Shown piece after piece: positions 38,501 to 46,065 of a stretch of 49,243 nt of DNA. The DNA lies in the NCBI GenBank assembly GCA_934487205.1, contig CAKSRS010000009.1, positions 1 through 49,243 on the forward strand, given 5' to 3'. The position numbers and the translations under genes were made by a program. Numbering within the stretch: the stretch's first letter is position 1; every line of letters starts with the position of its first letter. Origin of the DNA: an uncultured Clostridia bacterium. GTDB taxonomy: Bacteria > Bacillota > Clostridia > UBA1381. The notes beneath the pieces were generated by a model, which worked only from the letters and a program-made list of their open reading frames with translations, was not told where the DNA came from and ran no database searches.

Positions 38501-38911
38501 AAGCGCCGCCCCGTTTGAAACGGATGCCCAGGTTGTTGCAGCGTTCCATTTATCGTCCACATCTTCCATAACATCGCTGTCGCTGAAAGAATACTGGAAA
38601 TTTGTCGGAATAACAACATCTGTTACCTGCGTATTCGCATAATTGTGCATCGTCTGCTTTATTCCCGCCAAAACGGCGTCTTTATCCGTCAAATCATACT
38701 TTATCGGTCTGCCCGTAGTTGACGTTTCCTTCCACGACGGGTCGCTTATAGCGCCGCATAACGTATTATGTGCGTCTTCATTAATTATAATTCCTCTGCT
38801 TGTAACCGTCGGTGCAAAGGTTTCTTCCTCCGCCATGGCCGGCACCGACACCGACGCCGTAAGCGTCGCCGCCAGCAAAAGCGCTGAAATTTTATTCATA
38901 CGATAACTCAT
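35594..38911 (-). CDS. Secreted TIM-barrel glycosidase-like protein with four CBM6/35-like modules
   Basis: The start is taken at 38911 (MSYRMNKISA), with AGGAAAGGA directly upstream. MNKISALLL at 38899 is an alternative. That gives 1105 residues with a signal peptide ending PAMAEE. The N-terminal half (about 30-440) looks like a TIM barrel: WISIRMNDIHD, IIDGVELDFQREAF with Glu252 and Asp254, VSVRVPRDLTQCYDSG, GLINTVTVSTR, MPIASWVKIFDKYGVKINAG. I cannot name a GH family with confidence. The C-terminal half has four beta-sandwich modules with CBM6/35-like endings such as GTIYLDYLEFIKV and GEINFNKFELSRIG. It lies 11 bp after its shorter paralogue. It probably acts on or binds extracellular polysaccharide. 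Confidence 0.7.
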   Translation of the reverse strand: MSYRMNKISALLLAATLTASVSVPAMAEEETFAPTVTSRGIIINEDAHNTLCGAISDPSWKETSTTGRPIKYDLTDKDAVLAGIKQTMHNYANTQVTDVVIPTNFQYSFSDSDVMEDVDDKWNAATTWASVSNGAALDFSKTMVEVFHKIIYDYNIDVYREWFTQLEKDNINGWISIRMNDIHDYKQLNGQRNSLFNYTAYDKGLTVGSHLGGDYQGAYGCLNYSKEEVYNRYIKYIEEQVTRYGDIIDGVELDFQREAFCFAPGEEENGRTIMTKFLREVKAIADKTGKGIQVSVRVPRDLTQCYDSGFDVLEWAKEGLINTVTVSTRNATCDTDMPIASWVKIFDKYGVKINAGTEILYRSAGNKSYAREANLENDYALAAQYLSEGADKMYYFNHYTTWIEGNNQPFDSSNVLNLGTRLDLLNNAGSPETLEDKNKAYLVSYQDITGNFYDDTYRYDPLPITATANSTSENLRIKTGNIPSDADAAVLVGFTRGDSAEIGSGDITVAVNGENCTTAEEVLCMDGLDDETYYSKFFETKNGQKWYKNLPPQYRIGSKLGVKRAYAYEIPVSAADNMEQVLNFHNNTETDIDINYVELRVMPQMNTENHLYKSCVDYADCKQIAAGMRTTAGDLRAVAKLYTSQQYGGAEWVKYNVEALSSGVYEVRLCASPSVLPFKVSMSSEYNTLKEFELTGSGYLRRSLGEITLMKGENNIVMKAVTDGTIYLDYLEFIKVKDIAEEDTKEYVTISHKDYNTTESSANTFYPGTTGMTLYNNAKVAFDFETKYDGMYDLDAYFKQDGCIIYLEIDGIPYAKTIKLTDEKFESATNQIYYKSDFGAIALKSGSHKIVMERDGTGEINFNKFELSRIGNYANTHIGINSVSDRAFEVNTKKSYNVTVPATGYYAISYVYSMADNAEGKLQVSDGTASADLAVQTTAGVMKSAAAQEMIYLSEGDNTITVTNTGEHKILLNRVFFDYSKGTEIPLKSFDEQSSTYDKNQATASWVHMYAGGKLVYNISVAEGGKYKLCLNTVNTYADYTYTVSLDGTAQASKKISKNANLTWAQGSDNFVADLDITVGNHTLTLDLSGSESNLFSVILYKISE

Positions 38912-38922
38912 TCCTTTCCTGA

Positions 38923-40812
38923 TTAATATATCTTCACATTCGCATATGCTTCCATATCCGCAAAGCTGTTCCACAAAAATACCCGCAGACTGTAATTGTC
39001 ATTTTCGGCAATATCAACATCTATCGGCATTGTCATGGTATAATTATCGGTGTCCGCCGTCTGCTTATCGTAATATACTTTTTCAAGCTTATCACCGTTA
39101 TACAAAGCCGCCGAAAGGATAAGCTTCTGCCCTTTAAGCAAGCCGTGCAGTTTCGCGTTTACAACAATCTGTCCGTTTTCAAGTGTGAGCAATTCTTCGC
39201 CGTTTTTCGTGATATACGTATCCGTCTTATACAGCATAAAATAGTTATAGCTTACGGCGGCATCATTGGTAAAGCTTATCTGATTGCTGCCGCTTTTCAA
39301 ATTCAACGCCGCAAAGCCGTACGCTGCATATTCTTTTTGCGCCGGAAGGGTGTATGTTCTGCCGTTTACCGTCACATTTACCTCGCTGTCCGCCTTATAA
39401 CAGAGCGTCAGCGCGTATATTCCGTCCCCGGCAATTTCTGCATTATACGTATAGGTTGTATTTGCGGCGGCATTCATAACTTTTCTTCCGGTCTGCGAAT
39501 CCGTTTCCCCGTCCGACATATTGCGGTATATAAATACATCGCCGTTCGCGCTTTCACGTATTTCCGCAAAATCAACGGTTATCGGCACGCGGTTTCCCGA
39601 ATCGTAAATGTTGGACTTCAGTTCAATTATCTGATTTATCTTGTTCAGCATATTCGAATCAACCGAATATACAAATACACTCCCGCCCGACATATCCGAT
39701 TTAAGATACGTACCGTCGGCGGTAAAATCGTATGTAAGCTTGTTGCTGTTCAGAAAAACGGTGATATCGCCGGACTCCGCCGGCTTGCCGTCCGTTCGGC
39801 TAAATCCGATTAAAAACTTTACATTTGATGTATCCGCAAGCTCGCCCGTCTTAATTCTGAAGGACGAAAAATTACTTCCGCTGTTTATTATAGGAAGCGG
39901 ATTGTAATTTTGCGATGATGAGTGATTTCCCGGCGCCGACGAATTGGCCGCCGTAAACCTTTTATTGAGCGTCCTCAGACTTTTGATACTGCCACATTCG
40001 CGCAGCATTGTGTCGGCAGCAGATTTATTGGCAAATTCCGTTTCCCCGAACGGCTCATATGTAAGCTCTGAGTCTTTATATCGGAAATTATCAAAATATA
40101 CCTTATCGGCGCCCGATGAAAAATATACATTTGCAAGCGCCGCCGCATTTTCAAGCGTTATCATGCGGTTCTCCGCTACCGGTATATTCATATACGTTCC
40201 TATAACCCCTGCAATTTTGATGTCGCTTTTGATTATTTTCCGCCACATATCAAGCGATATATCCGTCTCTGCTCCGTTATAATACGGCGATACCAGAATA
40301 TAATCCGTCAGCCCTTCGTCCGACCATGTATAAATATCCAACCCGTTATCATAAGCCGTAACGTCGTTGGCAGGCACCTTGACGGAAATTTTATGATTCG
40401 GTACGCCCTTTCTTATTTCTCTCATTTTTGCATTGATTTTTTCTCTTATTTCGCCTGCATGTCCGTTTTGTACAAAACTTGCGTCGCTCATAAAATCAAA
40501 TTCAATGCCGTAAACACCGTCGGGGATTGTATTAATATCCACATTCACAAAATCCTCCGCCGAATTGATTTCGAACATATACCACGGGTTCAGACCCATT
40601 TTGGTTGTCTCGGCAATTGCACGGCTCATTACGTCGCCGTCGGCAATGCCGGAAAATACAATGTCCGTAACCTGCGTATTTTCGTACACGGATAAGTATG
40701 ATACGTCATTTGCGGAATTCAATCCCGCGTCATGTACCATCAATCCGTCCGCCGATGCCGGATATATACTTATCAGCATGAGCAGTACAAAAGATAAAAA
40801 TAACTTTTTCAT
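38923..40812 (-). CDS. Secreted TIM-barrel protein, diverged paralogue, with CBM-like and Ig-like modules
   Basis: The start is set at 40812 (MKKLFLSFVL), with GGAGGAATTAAAGATA upstream. The longer frame to 40860 has no site and runs into the promoter. That gives 629 residues with a signal peptide ending PASA. The barrel (about 25-280) matches its downstream neighbour in order: GVYGIEFDFMSD, ISVKVPANDVTAYDNGLDIYTW, GLTDYILVSPY, DISLDMWRKI, ADKVYFDNF. The candidate acid is kept as the Glu in GIEFDF. Other residues around it (QRE) are not, so it could be a binding or inactive relative. A CBM-like module and a C-terminal Ig-like module (ending LRVFLWNSFADMEAY) follow. It heads the operon under element copy C. 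Confidence 0.7.
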   Translation of the reverse strand: MKKLFLSFVLLMLISIYPASADGLMVHDAGLNSANDVSYLSVYENTQVTDIVFSGIADGDVMSRAIAETTKMGLNPWYMFEINSAEDFVNVDINTIPDGVYGIEFDFMSDASFVQNGHAGEIREKINAKMREIRKGVPNHKISVKVPANDVTAYDNGLDIYTWSDEGLTDYILVSPYYNGAETDISLDMWRKIIKSDIKIAGVIGTYMNIPVAENRMITLENAAALANVYFSSGADKVYFDNFRYKDSELTYEPFGETEFANKSAADTMLRECGSIKSLRTLNKRFTAANSSAPGNHSSSQNYNPLPIINSGSNFSSFRIKTGELADTSNVKFLIGFSRTDGKPAESGDITVFLNSNKLTYDFTADGTYLKSDMSGGSVFVYSVDSNMLNKINQIIELKSNIYDSGNRVPITVDFAEIRESANGDVFIYRNMSDGETDSQTGRKVMNAAANTTYTYNAEIAGDGIYALTLCYKADSEVNVTVNGRTYTLPAQKEYAAYGFAALNLKSGSNQISFTNDAAVSYNYFMLYKTDTYITKNGEELLTLENGQIVVNAKLHGLLKGQKLILSAALYNGDKLEKVYYDKQTADTDNYTMTMPIDVDIAENDNYSLRVFLWNSFADMEAYANVKIY

Positions 40813-40848
40813 TATCTTTAATTCCTCCCAAATATATGATTTATGTAT

Positions 40849-40878
40849 ATTATACAACAATCAAAACGAAAAACACAA
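40849..40878 (-). promoter_or_regulatory. Promoter of the TIM-barrel operon
   Basis: On the minus strand TTGTGT (40873-40878) and TATAAT (40849-40854) are 18 bp apart. The weak -35 again suggests activator dependence. Copy C of the conserved element ends 10 bp upstream. Confidence 0.7.
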
Positions 40879-40888
40879 CATCTTAATT

Positions 40889-40914
40889 TTATTATTCATG
40901 TCGCATTTTTATGT
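40889..40914 (-). promoter_or_regulatory. Conserved 26-bp upstream element, copy C (diverged)
   Basis: On the minus strand this reads ACATAAAAATGCG then ACATGAATAATAA. It keeps ACATAAAA, TGCG and the second ACAT at the same spacing as copies A and B and differs mainly in the promoter-proximal half. It ends exactly 10 bp before the -35 box, as in A and B. The weaker second half may give a weaker site. The intergenic stretch 40813-41111 holds this promoter and the divergent livJ promoter, and I see no gene in it. Confidence 0.72.
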
Positions 40915-41050
40915 TCTTTTACCGGTCGGTATACAGACGAATTTCCATTTATATGCATAAAAATACAAAAATGTGTTTAATTATCACACGTAATATCTCG
41001 AAAAAAATATAATTTTTGCACAATTGCATTGTCTACCGTCCGCATATGTA

Positions 41051-41079
41051 TTGACATTCGGGCAAAAATGTGATAATAT
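41051..41079 (+). promoter_or_regulatory. Promoter of the liv operon
   Basis: A perfect TTGACA -35 box (41051-41056) and a TAATAT -10 box (41074-41079) are 17 bp apart on the plus strand. Transcription would begin about 25 nt before the livJ start codon. The strong consensus indicates constitutive or repressible high expression. No operator is obvious. Confidence 0.88.
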
Positions 41080-41111
41080 TTTATATTATTTCAAGGAAAG
41101 AGGTAATTAGT

Positions 41112-42299
41112 ATGAAAAAAATGACTAAACTGGTAAGCATGGCTACTGCCGTTGCTGCATTGCTGACCTGTTTCACAGGCTGCGGAAAGCAGGGTTCCAC
41201 CGAGGCAATTAAAATCGGCGGCATCGGACCTTTGACAGGCGGTGCAGCTATTTACGGTCAGGCAGTAAAGAACGGCGCACAAATTGCAATTGACGAAGTC
41301 AATGCAAAGGGTGACCTACAGTTTGAACTAAAGTTTGAAGACGACGAAAACGACGCTGAAAAAGCAGTTAACGCATACAACAACCTCAAAGACTGGGGCA
41401 TGCAGATATCGCTGGGTACCGTAACAACTCAGCCGTGTATTGCTGTTTCGACAGAAATTGACGCAGACCATATTTTCGCACTTACACCGTCTGCATCATC
41501 AACCGATGTACTCGGCGGACAGCCGGACAAAAACGGCAACGTTACAATTCAGCGCAAAAGCTCAATGTTTCAGATGTGCTTTACAGACCCTAACCAGGGC
41601 GTAGCTTCGGCACAGTATATTAAAGAACAGAATCTCGGTCAGAAAATTGCTGTAATTTACAACAACTCTGACGCATATTCAACGGGAATTTACCAAAAGT
41701 TCCAGACAAAGGCGGACGAGCTCGGACTTAACATTGTCTGCGTAAAGACATTCACCGACGACTCGGCAAATGACTTTAACTCACAGCTTTCCGAAATGAA
41801 GGCATCGGGCGCGGATCTGGTATTCCTCCCGATTTACTACACACCGGCATCACTTATCCTAAAGCAGGCAAAGGCTATGCAGTTTGAGCCGAAATTCTTT
41901 GGTGTTGACGGCATGGACGGTATCCTGACTCTGGAAAACTTTGACAAGTCTCTTGCAGAAGGCGTAATGCTTTTGACACCGTTTACGGCGGACGCTGAAG
42001 ATGAACTGACAAAGAACTTTGTCTCCAAATACAAAGAAAAGTACGGCGAAACACCGAACCAGTTCGCAGCAGACGCATATGACTGTGTATATGCAATCTA
42101 CGACGCATGCAAGGCGCAGGGTGTTACAACCGATATGAGCGCAAGCGATATCTGCGACAAGCTTATCGCCGGCTTTACCGCAAGCGACTTTAAGATTAAC
42201 GGTCTTACCGGCAGCGACATGACCTGGTCTGCATCGGGCGAGGTTTCCAAGGCTCCTAAAGGTATGGTTATCAAAAACGGCGCATATGTAGGTATGTAA
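41112..42299 (+). CDS. livJ: Branched-chain amino acid ABC transporter, substrate-binding lipoprotein
   Basis: The start is at 41112 (MKKMTKLVSM), with AAAGAGG 8 nt upstream. The upstream in-frame ATG at 41070 lies in the promoter. The 395-residue precursor has a lipobox ending CFTGC, so it is a membrane-tethered type-I periplasmic-binding-fold protein. IKIGGIGPLTGGAAIYGQAV and AAQ-type strands near KNGAQIAIDEVNAKG are classic LivJ features. It delivers leucine, isoleucine and valine or related amino acids to LivHM. A 151-bp gap with a hairpin separates it from livH, while the other genes are tightly packed, consistent with extra binding protein. Exact ligand is unproven. Confidence 0.93.
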   Translation: MKKMTKLVSMATAVAALLTCFTGCGKQGSTEAIKIGGIGPLTGGAAIYGQAVKNGAQIAIDEVNAKGDLQFELKFEDDENDAEKAVNAYNNLKDWGMQISLGTVTTQPCIAVSTEIDADHIFALTPSASSTDVLGGQPDKNGNVTIQRKSSMFQMCFTDPNQGVASAQYIKEQNLGQKIAVIYNNSDAYSTGIYQKFQTKADELGLNIVCVKTFTDDSANDFNSQLSEMKASGADLVFLPIYYTPASLILKQAKAMQFEPKFFGVDGMDGILTLENFDKSLAEGVMLLTPFTADAEDELTKNFVSKYKEKYGETPNQFAADAYDCVYAIYDACKAQGVTTDMSASDICDKLIAGFTASDFKINGLTGSDMTWSASGEVSKAPKGMVIKNGAYVGM

Positions 42300-42326
42300 A
42301 CAAAAACGATACTTTTTTAAGGAAAC

Positions 42327-42356
42327 GAGGAGGTTGCCTTACATGGCGGCTCCTCC
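42327..42356 (+). other. Intercistronic hairpin between livJ and livH
   Basis: GAGGAG (42327-42332) pairs with CTCCTC (42350-42355), and GCC (42336-42338) can pair with GGC (42345-42347), leaving an internal loop. No U-tract follows, so it is not a full terminator. It may stabilise the livJ mRNA 3' end or give partial termination, so that livJ is made in excess over the membrane parts. Confidence 0.5.
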
Positions 42357-42450
42357 TTTCTGCTATTTGGGGTTACTTATAAAATATGTAATCCGGGGGT
42401 ATGTTAAGCAGGCGGACAAGCTCTGCACGAATGAAAATGAGGTATGACTG

Positions 42451-43332
42451 ATGACTTTTATTTCTAATTTAATCAACGGAATAAGTCTTGGCAGCGTATA
42501 TGCCATAATCGCCTTAGGCTACACGATGGTTTACGGTATTGCCAAGATGCTGAACTTTGCCCACGGCGACGTTATTATGGTCGGCGCATATATATGTTTC
42601 TGCATGATGACTTATCTGGGCATGCCGCCGATTGTTGCGGTTATCGCCGCGATGGTGGTATGTACGCTTTTGGGTATTCTTATTGAAGGACTGGCTTACA
42701 AGCCGCTCCGAAAAGCAAGCTCGCTCGCCGTGCTTATTACCGCAATCGGCGTGAGCTATTTTCTGCAAAACGTCGCTCTGCTTATATGGGGCAGCGCACC
42801 GAAGGTATTCAGCACGGTAATTCCGCTCGGTTCGATTTCGCTTTTCGGCGGCAAACTGATAATAACCGCCGAAACAATTCTGACGGTTGCGGCATGTATC
42901 GTAATAATGCTCGGGCTTACCGTCTTTACCAAAAAATCACGAATGGGCAAGGCGATGCGCGCGGTTTCGGAAGATAAGGACGCGGCGGAACTTATGGGAA
43001 TTAACGTAAACTTTACCATTTCCATGACATTTGCAATAGGCAGCGCACTTGCCGCAATCGCCGGCGTACTGCTCTGCTCGGCATATCCCACGCTTGTGCC
43101 GACAACGGGTTCCATGCCCGGTATCAAGGCATTTACCGCGGCGGTATTCGGCGGAATAGGTTCTATCCCCGGCGCAATGCTCGGCGGTGTTTTGCTCGGT
43201 ATAATCGAGATTTTCAGCAAATCGTATATTTCGACATCACTGTCCGACGCAATCGTGTTCGCGGTGCTGATTATTGTACTTTTGGTTAAGCCGACGGGTA
43301 TCCTCGGTAAAAAAGTTACGGAAAAGGTGTGA
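42451..43332 (+). CDS. livH: Branched-chain amino acid ABC transporter permease
   Basis: This 293-residue membrane protein of the LivH family has about eight hydrophobic segments. The N-terminus MTFISNLINGISLGSVYAII and YTMVYGIAKMLNFAHGD are the family signature. RAVSEDKDAAELMGINV forms the cytoplasmic loop that contacts the ATPase. The start has GAGG 8 nt upstream. It forms the channel with livM, 9 bp downstream. Confidence 0.95.
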   Translation: MTFISNLINGISLGSVYAIIALGYTMVYGIAKMLNFAHGDVIMVGAYICFCMMTYLGMPPIVAVIAAMVVCTLLGILIEGLAYKPLRKASSLAVLITAIGVSYFLQNVALLIWGSAPKVFSTVIPLGSISLFGGKLIITAETILTVAACIVIMLGLTVFTKKSRMGKAMRAVSEDKDAAELMGINVNFTISMTFAIGSALAAIAGVLLCSAYPTLVPTTGSMPGIKAFTAAVFGGIGSIPGAMLGGVLLGIIEIFSKSYISTSLSDAIVFAVLIIVLLVKPTGILGKKVTEKV

Positions 43333-43341
43333 GGTGGCATT

Positions 43342-44409
43342 ATGAAAAAATTAAAAGGTTTAAACAAATTCACCTTAACAAACATCAAGTCATACGGCTT
43401 GATTATAATTGCATATGCAATCCTGTTTCCGCTGCAATCGGCGGGGGTTATCAGTAACTCCGTAAGCGGGCAGCTTGTACCGATTTGCACCTATGTCGTC
43501 ATGGCTATTTCCCTTACGCTTACCGTAGGATTTCTGGGCGAGCTGAGCCTTGGGCATGCGGGATTTATGAGCGTCGGCGCATTCTCCGGCGTAATAGCCG
43601 TTGCATGCATTAAAAACGCGGTTACACAGCCGGGGCTGCAGCTTTTGACGGCAATCGTTGTAGGCGGGCTTTTCGCCGGAATTGCAGGCCTTCTTATCGG
43701 TATCCCGGTACTGCGTCTGCGCGGCGACTATCTTGCAATCGTTACGCTTGCCTTCGGTGAAATTATCAAAAATATTATAAACTGTGTGTATGTCGGTATC
43801 GACGCAAACGGTCTGCATGTAAACACCGTCAGCGCGGACGCTCTCGGACTGCAGAACGGTCAGCTGATTCTGAACGGACCTCAGGGCGCCGTCGGCATAG
43901 ATAAACTCTCGACGCTGACTTCGGCAGTAATACTTATACTGTTTTCGCTGTTCATTGTTCTTAACCTCGTAAACAGCAAAACGGGGCGCGCAATCACGGC
44001 AATCCGCGATAACAGAATTGCGGCGGAATCGGTCGGCATCGGCATTACGCGCTACAAACTGACAGCATTCATCATATCGGCTGTACTTGCCGGAATGGCG
44101 GGCGCTATGTATGCCATGAATTTCTCGACCATCGCGGCAAAAAAATTCGACTTTAACACTTCGATACTTGTTCTTGTATTCGTCGTTCTCGGCGGAATGA
44201 ACAATATTCCGGGAACAATTATCGCAACAACGCTGCTGTACATGCTGCCGGAACTTTTAAGAAGTGTGCGCGACTACAGAATGTTGGTATATGCAATCGT
44301 TTTGATTGTTGTAATGATTTTGACAAACAGTGAAAAAGCAAAGCAAATGCGGGAAGTGCTTGCATATAAATTAAGACGTAAAAAATCCGCAGAACAGGGG
44401 GATAACTGA
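43342..44409 (+). CDS. livM: Branched-chain amino acid ABC transporter permease
   Basis: This 355-residue membrane protein of the LivM family carries LGELSLGHAGFMSVGAFSG, LRGDYLAIVTLAFGEI and AITAIRDNRIAAESVGI, all family landmarks. The last of these is the ATPase-contacting loop. The C-terminal tail is basic and cytoplasmic. The start has GAGGTGGCATT upstream. It pairs with livH and overlaps closely with livG, whose ATG comes 1 bp after the livM stop. Confidence 0.95.
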   Translation: MKKLKGLNKFTLTNIKSYGLIIIAYAILFPLQSAGVISNSVSGQLVPICTYVVMAISLTLTVGFLGELSLGHAGFMSVGAFSGVIAVACIKNAVTQPGLQLLTAIVVGGLFAGIAGLLIGIPVLRLRGDYLAIVTLAFGEIIKNIINCVYVGIDANGLHVNTVSADALGLQNGQLILNGPQGAVGIDKLSTLTSAVILILFSLFIVLNLVNSKTGRAITAIRDNRIAAESVGIGITRYKLTAFIISAVLAGMAGAMYAMNFSTIAAKKFDFNTSILVLVFVVLGGMNNIPGTIIATTLLYMLPELLRSVRDYRMLVYAIVLIVVMILTNSEKAKQMREVLAYKLRRKKSAEQGDN

Positions 44410-44410
44410 T

Positions 44411-45241
44411 ATGGAAAAAATGATACCGGTTCCAAGCGACTCAATAATGTTTGAACGTGACATAGGAAAAACCCCTATTCTCGAAACGCATCACCTGGGC
44501 ATCGACTTCGGCGGACTTACCGCCGTGGACGAACTGTCGCTCAAGGTCGGCAGGACGGAAATATCGGGGCTTATCGGCCCGAACGGCGCCGGCAAGACAA
44601 CAGTTTTCAATCTGCTGACGAACGTGTACCAGCCGACAAGAGGTACAATCCTTTTGAACGGTCAGCCGACGGCGAAAAAAACCACGGCACAGGTCAGCCG
44701 AATGGGAATTGCACGAACCTTCCAAAACATTAGACTGTTTTCGGAAATGTCGGTAATAGATAATGTAAAGGTGGGACTTCATAACTCAATCCATGAGTCG
44801 CTCTTATCGTCCGTAACGCACCTTTTCGGCTTTAAAAAATCGGAAAAGAAGTCACGCGATGAGGCGCTTGAACTTCTCGACTTCTTCAACATGGCGGATT
44901 TGGCAAATCATCAGGCGGGTTCCCTTCCCTACGGCGAGCAGCGCCGTCTGGAAATCGCGCGTGCGCTTGCCACGCACCCCGGAATTATTCTGCTGGACGA
45001 GCCGGCCGCGGGCATGAACCCGTCCGAGACTTCGGAGCTTATGGAAAATATCCGCCGCATAAGAGACAACTTCCACATCGCAGTCCTGCTTATCGAGCAT
45101 GACATGAATCTTGTAATGAATCTATGCGAGGGCATATGCGTTCTCGACCACGGAAAGATTATCGCAAAGGGTTCGCCCAATGAAATAAAATCCAATCCGA
45201 AGGTTATCGAGGCATATCTCGGCAAGAAATCGGAGGCTTAG
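44411..45241 (+). CDS. livG: Branched-chain amino acid ABC transporter ATP-binding protein
   Basis: This 276-residue ATPase has Walker A GPNGAGKTT, the Q-loop in ARTFQNIRLF, the signature LPYGEQRRLEIARAL and Walker B IILLDEPAAGMNPSE, followed by the switch histidine in LLIEHDMN. The C-terminus NPKVIEAYLGK is typical of LivG. It energises import together with livF. AGGGGGATAACTGAT precedes the ATG and overlaps the end of livM. Confidence 0.95.
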   Translation: MEKMIPVPSDSIMFERDIGKTPILETHHLGIDFGGLTAVDELSLKVGRTEISGLIGPNGAGKTTVFNLLTNVYQPTRGTILLNGQPTAKKTTAQVSRMGIARTFQNIRLFSEMSVIDNVKVGLHNSIHESLLSSVTHLFGFKKSEKKSRDEALELLDFFNMADLANHQAGSLPYGEQRRLEIARALATHPGIILLDEPAAGMNPSETSELMENIRRIRDNFHIAVLLIEHDMNLVMNLCEGICVLDHGKIIAKGSPNEIKSNPKVIEAYLGKKSEA

Positions 45242-45244
45242 CTT

Positions 45245-45943
45245 ATGTTAAAAGTTGATAATATAAATGTTTATTACGGACAAATCCATGCGCTTAAAGA
45301 TGTTTCCATCGAAGTCCGCGACGGCGAAGTTGTCGCATTAATCGGCGCAAACGGCGCGGGAAAATCGACAACGCTGCGTACGATTTCAGGACTTTTGCGT
45401 TCCAAAACGGGAAGTATAACGCTGTTTGATGAGGATATCTCAAAAACAGAGGCGTGCAACCTCGTTAAAAAGGGACTTGCGCATGTTCCGGAAGGGCGCC
45501 GCATATTCCTTCAAATGACGGTTCAGGAAAATCTCGAAATGGGCGCATATACAAATCCGGCAAATACGCGCGCCGGAATACAGGAAGTTTTTGAACGTTT
45601 TCCGCGCTTGAAGCACAGAAAAGACCAAATAGCGGGAACGCTTTCGGGCGGTGAACAGCAGATGCTGGCAATGGGCAGAGCGCTCATGAGCAAGCCGAAA
45701 CTATTGATGCTGGACGAGCCGTCCATGGGACTTGCACCTATTCTCGTACAGCAGATTTTTGATATAATCAAGGAACTGCACGCTGCCGGAACAACAATTC
45801 TGCTTGTTGAGCAGAATGCGGAAATGGCGCTTGATATCGCCGACCGCGCATATGTTCTTGAATCCGGAAAAATTAAACTTTCGGGAACGGGGCACGAACT
45901 CGCAGCAAGTGATGAAATTAAAAAAGCATATCTTGGCGGTTGA
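45245..45943 (+). CDS. livF: Branched-chain amino acid ABC transporter ATP-binding protein
   Basis: This 232-residue ATPase has Walker A GANGAGKST, LSGGEQQMLAMGRAL as signature, LLMLDEPSMGLAP as Walker B and the family-specific HVPEGRRIF. LLVEQNAEMAL carries the Q replacing the switch histidine region typical of LivF. The ribosome site GGAGG lies inside the last livG codons and the start follows the livG stop by 3 bp. It is the last gene of the operon. An IS remnant starts about 10 bp after its stop codon, so the native terminator may have been displaced. Confidence 0.95.
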   Translation: MLKVDNINVYYGQIHALKDVSIEVRDGEVVALIGANGAGKSTTLRTISGLLRSKTGSITLFDEDISKTEACNLVKKGLAHVPEGRRIFLQMTVQENLEMGAYTNPANTRAGIQEVFERFPRLKHRKDQIAGTLSGGEQQMLAMGRALMSKPKLLMLDEPSMGLAPILVQQIFDIIKELHAAGTTILLVEQNAEMALDIADRAYVLESGKIKLSGTGHELAASDEIKKAYLGG

Positions 45944-45974
45944 TTAAAAAAATGGCTGTTTAAAAAGTGTCACA

Positions 45975-46006
45975 AAAATCGAGGATGAAAAGTCCTCGAT
46001 TTTTTG
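45975..46006 (+). terminator. Terminator downstream of livF (within IS left end)
   Basis: AAATCGAGGA and TCCTCGATTT pair around a 7-nt loop (tgaaaag), and the second arm runs into six T residues. It is a strong intrinsic terminator on the plus strand and would end liv transcription. It appears to belong to the IS end rather than to the original operon. Confidence 0.85.
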
Positions 46007-46012
46007 TATAGA

Positions 46013-46047
46013 AAAAAGGCTGAAACCGTAGCGGAAACAGCCTTTTT
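46013..46047 (+). terminator. Second hairpin with T-tract upstream of the transposase remnant
   Basis: AAAAAGGCTG (46013-46022) pairs with CAGCCTTTTT (46038-46047). The loop has its own CCG/CGG mini-stem. T residues lie on both sides, so it can terminate in either direction. In IS elements such a hairpin commonly shields the transposase gene from outside transcription, which is the likely origin here. Confidence 0.7.
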
Positions 46048-46065
46048 GTGGTATAATATATTTTA

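Noticed and set aside
40813..40860. Upstream start for the TIM-barrel gene at 40860
   Set aside because: It would include the -10 region and transcription start of the promoter, and a signal peptide begins cleanly at 40812.
42756..43490. Minus-strand frame of 244 codons over livH and livM
   Set aside because: Antisense to two clear permeases; no ribosome site and no recognisable domain.
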